NCBI GenBank assembly: GCA_037975125.1 | Contig: CM075855.1 | Location: 80,289,085 to 80,353,084 of the forward strand | Length of the DNA stretch: 64,000 nucleotides | Reading direction: 5' to 3' | From: Latrodectus hesperus | Lineage: Eukaryota > Arthropoda > Arachnida > Araneae > Theridiidae | Shown: piece by piece, positions 57,560 through 64,000 of the stretch | How the letters are laid out: each line of letters opens with the position of its first letter | Position numbering within the stretch: position 1 is the first letter of the stretch | Made by a program: the position numbers and the translations under genes | Notes under the pieces: generated by a model | The model's input: only the letters and a program-made list of their open reading frames with translations | Database searches by the model: none | What the model was told of the DNA's origin: nothing

Positions 57560-60500
57560 CTATAAAAGTATAATTTTTTGCAAAAATCATTTTTACAGAA
57601 AATTATTTACATAATTAAATTATCAGTATATTATTAGGATAATAGAGAATAAATTGGAAAATCGTCTGTTAGTTATGAGTAATATTAAATAGAAAGAAAA
57701 CTTTAGTGACTCAAAAACTGGTGATATAAATTTTGGAGAAAGACATTTTCTTTTCTTTCGCTGGATATGTTTAATCTCGTTTATGGTTGTTGCCTTTTGT
57801 AAGGGACGTGCCAACAGATGTTTTCGTTTTTCATTCACATGTATTCGTAACGCTTCTTTTTGTGCCCGATGAACAGAGCTAGTTAAGTATTTTTGTTATC
57901 TGTTTTATGTTTTCTGATGTTTCTCGAGTAATAAATATTATAAGTATTCCAATGCTACATAATTTATTCTCCAGAAAACCAAATATCTCAGTAAAAAACA
58001 CAAGAATATCGAATTCCCTGAGATTGTGAAAACATCGAGAAAAAAAAGCATAATTAAGCAGAAAGCTAATTAGAATACTCAATCGATGGTTTTCGTATGT
58101 AGAAAATCATCAAAATAAGAATAATATTTTAAACTTCGGTTTATACGAAATATGTTCCTTTTTAATAAATGACACGTACATCTAAGATTTGAAATTAAAC
58201 AGCAACATTTGACTTTCAACTTAAGGAATAATTTCAATAGTTTGTGGAAATAAATGCTTCTTCTATAAAATTTATAACATAATACAAAGAAATTTATTAT
58301 TCTTTTTTACATTGCGATAGTTTCATTATTAGACAACTTCCCTGAAATACTAATTGATAAATTAATACTGATTGGTCAAGTTTAGTCATTGTTTTCAAAT
58401 ATAGAACTGAATAACGGAAAGAGAAGTGTAAGCTAATTCAATAAGGCGTAAAAAGTTAATAATTTAGTTCGCTGATTAACTGTGACTAATGGGATTATTA
58501 ATGATATTGAATGTAAAATAATTAATTTCATAATACATTTAACGAAATTGGCAATTTGAAGATTATGAATTCATTGTAAGAGCAACTTAAGACAGAAAAA
58601 GAAAAATCTAAAAATTTGCCTAGAAACCAATCAATAAAAATTTTTGGGTTAATGAAAGAAAAAATTTGTTCTAATATCTGAAATGCCATGGTTTTTTTCT
58701 TGGGTACAGTCATAGTTATATATAAATAAGCAATGATTAAAACAAATTTTTAAGTTTTTCTCAAAAGGCACTAAGTTTTTAACGTTATTCACATTTAGTA
58801 GATATTTTATAATTGACTGACGGTGACAAAGCATTAAATAGTGTTTCTTATGTTCTTTTTATGCTTGATCACTTTTACTCCAATTGACAATTTTTTGTTT
58901 TTCAATCAAACGGTGAAGTCAAATATAATTTGAGATTACTTAGGGATATAAAATAAAGTTATGACACAATAATGTCATAATATAAGTTCTTGAAGTATTT
59001 ATTCAATCTGTTATTATACAAGTAAAATAAATAATATAAGTTGAGCAGTGAGTTTTACCTGATATAGACTCAATTTTAAATTCTAATATTGCAAACATTT
59101 AAAAATTTCTGACCATTATTTAAACAATTACAAGAGTGTGTATAAAAAGTCTTTCTACAAATTACTTAATAGAATGAAATAAATTTATTGTTTATGACTC
59201 ATTTTTATGTAGCGCAAGATTGTATCAGAACATCAATTACAGAACACGTTAAATTTCCACAATTGTAAATTAAAAATAAGAGAAATTAATATGAAAAATA
59301 GATATTAAATTAAATTTTTGAAATCCAAATTCTCTGAATTAGTTTAACAAATTAAAACTGTTAATAGCAATATTTAGTTAGTACCATATAATTAATAATT
59401 AACTTATTTAATTAATTTATAATATTTATAATTAATATTAATTTAACAAATTAATACCTGTTAAGCTTCATACATTTAAACTTTAACCAACATTCATTTC
59501 TACTTTATTTGGAGGTAAATTAAATTTAATAGATATTAATAGAACATTTTGAATCGAGAAGTAATTTTATATCATTTGTTTGATAATAAATAATTTGAAA
59601 ACTGTTTTTCTTCTAAATTTTTAATGATTCTTTGTTTTAATACTATAATTTTTTTTCAGAAAGAATAACATAGATTTTTAAATATTTCTATAATTACTCT
59701 AATACTGTATCTTTTGTGAGAATATTTCAATTCGTATGATGGCAACAATCATTCTTACCACCAGCAGGGAATTTTGGTTAGTCATTATGAAACCAGATTT
59801 TGTCCTGAAAAGTTACCTAGTGTTAGACTTTGAAAAGAATATTCCGAAGAATAACTAATTCCCGTATTCCAAATAAGGATTCAATCAAAGAACAATTAAA
59901 CTGAAATTTGGAAAAAGCTGATTAACTCTTCTCTGATTCAGTTTTAACCGAATGACAGATTACAACAAATATTAATAGACCAAAGTATGAGTTGAAGTAT
60001 CTGTTATCGTGGTATGCATCAGTATTACCAAACCTTAAATTCTGTAGAAATATTTAAAGTACACAAATCGTTTATCAAAGAATTTATATTAAAGTTTTTC
60101 TAACATATTGCACTGTTTTCCTACATATACAAAATTAATTATTAAAAAAATTCTTTTGAAGAATAATTACTTCTTTTTATATTATTGCTCCTTCACAATT
60201 TCTACATCAATCTTTTTCTTTTATTCCCCAAGTAAAAAAATTTGAATACTTTTCTTAAGGACATCATTTATTAATTATAAGTGACTACTCTTACAGTCAC
60301 TTTTATATTTCATACATTTTTTTAAAATTAATCATTCTCAAATTAACAGTGTGACTGTGATTAAAGAGTAAAGGAAGATAAAAGTAAAAATCAGCAACAT
60401 TTGTTGTCTCGCTGTTTAAATTAAGAAATGCAGAAAATGTCATAGAAATGAGAAATAAAAGTAAGATAGTGTATAAACTGGATGAAATTTCTCATCTGAA

Positions 60501-63500
60501 ACAGTTAAGAACAATGTTCAAAAATGTTTAACAAACCAATCAAGAAACATTATATAGAAATACCTTTGTTAAAAATACCTTTAAAAAAGACCAGCTACTT
60601 TATAGCAAAGGTTTGCAAAATATTTACAGGATAGTTGTTTCCTTCAAGAGTATTCACTTTCAAATAATTTTTTTCACTCTCTTTTGTTATAGGTGAAAAT
60701 TGTAAAATGAACTTTCAATATTGATTTCCATCAAAACAGCTGGAATTGCTTAGTAATCCAAAACACAATAAAGTGAAAATTTATCACCTTTGCTTTAGGT
60801 ATAAATTAAATTAAACACATTTTAATCGAAATTCTTGAAAATTATTAGCTAATGATTATAAAATATTCGGCAAAGTCACTATAATTATACTTTTTAAGTA
60901 TATCTATTAAAAATATAAATGTATCTATGGTTACTATTTAAATTGAATAATAATTTTAAAAAATCATTGCCTAATAGCAAAATTAGAAGCAAAATTTCAT
61001 CTTATCTGAACAACCAATTTTAAACAGATGAAGTAAATCAGTTGTTATACAAACATTAACTTTTTCAGTAAGTAATTTTTTATTATTAACGTTATCGTTA
61101 ATAATAGCATTCAGTTTACATCCGTATGAAATGCCGAAAGATATTAACGAAATTTGACTTTTCTAATTTTATTTTAATTATGGCTTTCAGAATCAAATAA
61201 AATTACTTTTTCCATATAAGAATTGAGAAATTAAAGTTTGTTCTAATTTTAATAGATTTGAGAAGTTTTATTAAAAAATATTAATTGATTAACATAACTA
61301 ATACAGTGGAGTAATTTGATGCTGCTCGAAAGGAATGTTTAAGTACCTGGCGAATGTCTCCCCTTCTTCTAAAGTATCCGGTAAAGTGCGTCCTTTCGTT
61401 TCCGGGAGGAAGATCAGCATCAAACCGCTTATGACAGACAGACTACCAGGAAGAACCATTGGTACTGCAGGATGAGTAAAATCTGCCTGCAGAAAAATAA
61501 AAATTGCATTGACTAAGAACTAAAATCTTGTTCAAACTTCCAAAGACATTATTTATTATCATTTTTTTTAAAATTTCATTTTTTTTAAAAAAATAAAATG
61601 AAATGGCCGCACATGAATGCCCTATAATCCTTTCACTGTATTTTGAATTTTTTGGAGGATTAAAAAATATTGTCAAACTGAAAGTAATATTACATCATAC
61701 TCTTACTTTCTACAAACTAAATTTGTTTAGTAACAAAAATAAATAAAATTATGAAATGTTAGGATTTAAAAAAAATAAAGTTCACACTTACATAATACTA
61801 ACAAGAATTATAATAAGGTCTACCGATAGCTGACTCCTGAATTGTGGGTCCCGGGTTCGAATCCTGGTTCAGACATGAATGTTACTTTCTATGTGCTTCT
61901 CTGTTCTTTCTTCTGAGATGATGTACGAATGTGGCCCACCCTATAAAATGGGTTTGTGGTGGTGTGGCGTGAGTAATGCCACTTATCTCCATGACTTGGT
62001 TCACAGGTGCCCACTGGGTAATGATAAATGATTAGCAGTTTCCGGCCTTGTTCCGGGCAGTCACCTAGTGCCCGTCATTATTAAAAAAGTTCTAATGAAA
62101 TCAAACAAAGTATTATAAATTGTCCCGCAATGATTTATAATGTTGATTAGAATGCAATGTCTAGAGTTGATAAAATGAATGTTGAAAATCCTTTCGATTT
62201 TTTTAACATAATAAAAAAAATACAGATATTGCAAAATATCGGTAAAATTTTTACAAAAAATTCATCAAATTGAAAGATTTTCTAAAAGGATCTTACGGTA
62301 TCCATGCCAATGAATGTAATTATAATTTTGCATTTCTAATAGATTTTTGTTACAAATTTCTTGCCAATCCTCTGCTTTAAAAATAACACAAAAAAGTCAT
62401 TATACATTACATAATATACCATTATATAATACAGAGTACACTCACAGTAATGTGACCACCTGTCAAAAGCCAGAATATATACCTTTCGCGATAGTGAACT
62501 ACTGCGATACGTACGGGAAGCGAGTTAGTTAGGTTCCTGAAGGTGTTCACTGGGATGTTGAACCATGCCAACTCCAGTGCCATGGTCCAGTGCCGCATAA
62601 TCCAGCAAAGCTAGATTATGCGGATGAAAAACAATTTGATTGAGATGGTCACACAGATTTTCAATTAAGTTTAAGCTAGATATGAGTTTGCTTATCCTGA
62701 TCTTCTTCGAACCATGCACATGCACTGCCAATTGCTGACATTACTGGAAGATGTCATTGTCCTGAGGAAAACAATGCGCATATGGAGGTGGACATAGTCT
62801 GTAAGGACACATGCGTACATGTATATCTATTTTCCCTTCCAAAAAGATGAGTGGACCCAGAAAATGCCAGGTACGCATTCCCCAGACCATAATGCTCCCG
62901 CCTGTAGCCTGAACTGTTGCGGTAATAATTGCAGTGTGTTAATTTTCAGATGTTTCACGTCATATACGCCAACATCCGTCTGTCCGACGGAGCAAAAAAC
63001 GTTATTCATCTGAAAACGCTTTTCGCTAATTAGTAGACATCCAGTTGCGGTCCTGACGTGCAAATCCGCCCTTCGCCACCAATGAACAGAAGTCAACATG
63101 GGTGCATGAACTAGGTGTCTGATGAAATCCCAGACGCAGTAACGATCACTGAACAGTAGATGAGGAGAAATTGTTGGTAGCCCCTTAGTTCATCTGGGTG
63201 GTCAGTTGCTCAACGTAGCACGTTTATTCTCCTAAATGTATTTCTGTAGCCATTGTTCACCTCTCTCATTTATGGGCTGTGGTGCACCACATTTCTCATG
63301 TCGCTGATTTCAGACTTTGCCCTTCACGGTGTACTTTTACCACGGCGGCACGCGAACACATGACAAACTTAGTCGTTTCAGAAATGCCTTCAACCTTAGC
63401 CCGAATATTAATGATCATGCCCTTTTGGACGTCGGATAAATCACTGTTTCTGCATTACTCCAAAGATTGCAATATTTTCCGATGCTCTCACATACCTTAT

Positions 63501-63957
63501 ATATACACTGAAATGCATTTTGCTGTCACCTGCTTTCTGTGATAAGTTATTTAACGTCGAATTTGAAAGTGCATGCTGATCACATTAATGTGACTGGACT
63601 TGTGTCATGAACACTATTTACTAAATCCAACAAACTCTTACGAAATACTAGGAATTTTCATTTGAGAATAAGCAATATTTATGCTAACAATATGTAATGT
63701 CAAAAAATGACATGTTCAAGCACTATCTGTTTTAAAAAGCTGCGTGTCCTGTTTTAGATGATAACTGCTACTCACCAATTGACGTATGAATGGTGCCAGC
63801 AAGGCTCCGATTCTAGCAGAGGTTGAGCTAGATCCCACTGCTACATTTCGCACTACAGTTGGAAATATTTCCGCTGTGTAGATGTAGACTGTATCAAAGG
63901 AGGCAGAGTTGAAGAATTTGCCAGTCATTGATAAAGCGATAATTAACCAAGTCATTT
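57484..63957 (-). CDS. SLC22-type organic ion transporter, last three exons (partial)
   Basis: The exons 63957..63776, 61486..61347 and 57559..57484 join in frame through GT-AG introns. They encode the end of a 12-helix major facilitator. The first has GKFFNSASFDTVYIYTAEIF and PTVVRNVAVGSSSTSARIG (helices 10-11), the second VPMVLPGSLSVISGLMLIF (helix 12) and the SLC22 signature LPETKGRTLPDTLEEGE, and the third the cytoplasmic tail ending NGVELEQQR. SLC22 proteins move organic cations, anions or carnitine across the plasma membrane; the substrate cannot be told from this part. The 5' exons lie beyond 64000. Both introns hold repeats (a SINE at 61.8 kb and a Tc1 remnant at 62.4-63.6 kb). Confidence 0.9.
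57560..61346. other. Last intron of the SLC22-like gene
   Basis: AT-rich, about 3.8 kb, with no gene or identifiable element. An 11-bp-arm inverted repeat (TATTATTAACG) lies at 61081-61106. Confidence 0.5.
61347..61486 (-). CDS. SLC22-like penultimate exon
   Basis: 140 nt between a TTTTCTGCAG acceptor and a GTACTT donor; encodes ADFTHPAVPMVLPGSLSVIS followed by the last helix and LPETKGRTLPDTLEEGETFA. Confidence 0.92.
61817..62075 (+). repeat. tRNA-derived SINE, fourth family
   Basis: B box in GGTCCCGGGTTCGAATCCTG at about 61848, then a body with GTGGCCCACCCTATAAAATG and GGCAGTCACCTAGTGCCCGT, ending in an A-rich stretch. It lies in the intron between the last two helix-coding exons of the transporter. 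It is non-coding. Confidence 0.7.
62428..63590 (-). pseudogene. Tc1-like transposon with decayed transposase
   Basis: The ends carry inverted copies of a TCACATTAATGTGACCA-type sequence: CTCACAGTAATGTGACCACC at about 62440 and GATCACATTAATGTGACTGG at about 63578. Between them, broken minus-strand frames have the order of a Tc1 transposase, from an N-terminal 'SDVQKGMIINIRAKVEGISE'-like region near 63400 through an HWWRRA region near 63080 to a DDE-domain end with WHGTGVGMVQHP near 62560. Many frameshifts and stops are present. It differs from the Tc1 copy at 5.2 kb. Confidence 0.75.
63776..63957 (-). CDS. SLC22-like exon with helices 10-11
   Basis: 182 nt between TTTCTTTAG and GTGAGT; starts in phase 1 (its first two bases finish a codon) and encodes MTWLIIALSMTGKFFNSASF, then the AEIFPTVVRN loop and ARIGALLAPFIRQL. 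Confidence 0.92.
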
Positions 63958-64000
63958 CTAAAGAAATAGAAATTTCAGATTATGTTAACACGTATTTAAA

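Noticed and set aside
61840..61880. A possible tRNA gene with B box GGTTCGAATCC
   Set aside because: There is no complete cloverleaf, and it runs into a SINE body.
62819..63542. Plus-strand ORFs of 64 and 87 codons
   Set aside because: They are shadows of the decayed Tc1 transposase on the other strand.

Overview
This is AT-rich nuclear DNA from an animal, with long introns, GT-AG splice sites and dense, mostly decayed transposable elements. An arthropod is likely, and a spider most likely. That placement is an inference from the style of the LINEs, the tRNA-derived SINEs and the Tc1/mariner and hAT copies, not from a marker gene. Nothing looks prokaryotic, and I see no CRISPR array, operon, rRNA or free-standing tRNA gene.

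Three host transcription units can be supported, all on the minus strand. (1) About 34.45 kb down to 4.70 kb: ten short exons, in phase throughout, that encode the N-terminal and central part (278 codons) of a ZCCHC8-like protein. It has a CCHC zinc knuckle, a PSP domain and the conserved FPGFN segment that follows. In known animals ZCCHC8 is the scaffold of the nuclear exosome targeting (NEXT) complex with MTR4 and RBM7. The end of this gene is not resolved (below 4702 or outside the window), and its expected N-terminal coiled coil is not visible. (2) 41657..40920: an intact single-exon ORF of 245 residues, rich in S, R, H, D, E and K, with a C-terminal coiled coil; I do not recognise it. (3) 63957..57484: the last three exons of an SLC22-type organic cation/anion transporter, followed by a 3' UTR and a poly(A) signal. 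It continues beyond the right edge.

Transposable elements fill much of the rest. From left to right: two copies of a mariner-type short element (1.08 and 3.80 kb), a Tc1 pseudogene (5.2 kb), a tRNA-derived SINE (9.7 kb), a nearly intact 5'-truncated LINE with RT and RNase H flanked by a 12-bp duplication (10.9-13.7 kb), a second SINE family with several copies (18.0, 18.4, 28.2, 53.0 kb), a mariner pseudogene (18.5-19.1 kb), an LTR fragment with leader (21.8-22.3 kb), a LINE RNase H remnant (32-33.2 kb), a probable MITE (35.35-36.2 kb), an old LINE copy split by a complete 2.64-kb hAT element (42.4-46.75 kb), two unrelated LINE fragments head to head (47.3-49.55 kb), another SINE (52.5 kb), an RTE-type LINE tail (54.6-55.0 kb), a further SINE (61.8 kb) and a second Tc1 pseudogene (62.4-63.6 kb).

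The most unusual structures are not classical genes. Five near-perfect fold-back repeats (arms of 25-32 bp, loops of 3-9 nt) lie within 22 kb, four of them in introns of the ZCCHC8-like gene. A diverged tandem triplication fills 35.2-40 kb, and its first unit carries the MITE. A short cysteine-rich ORF with defensin-like spacing lies at the left edge. I see no clear evidence for a new multi-gene system.
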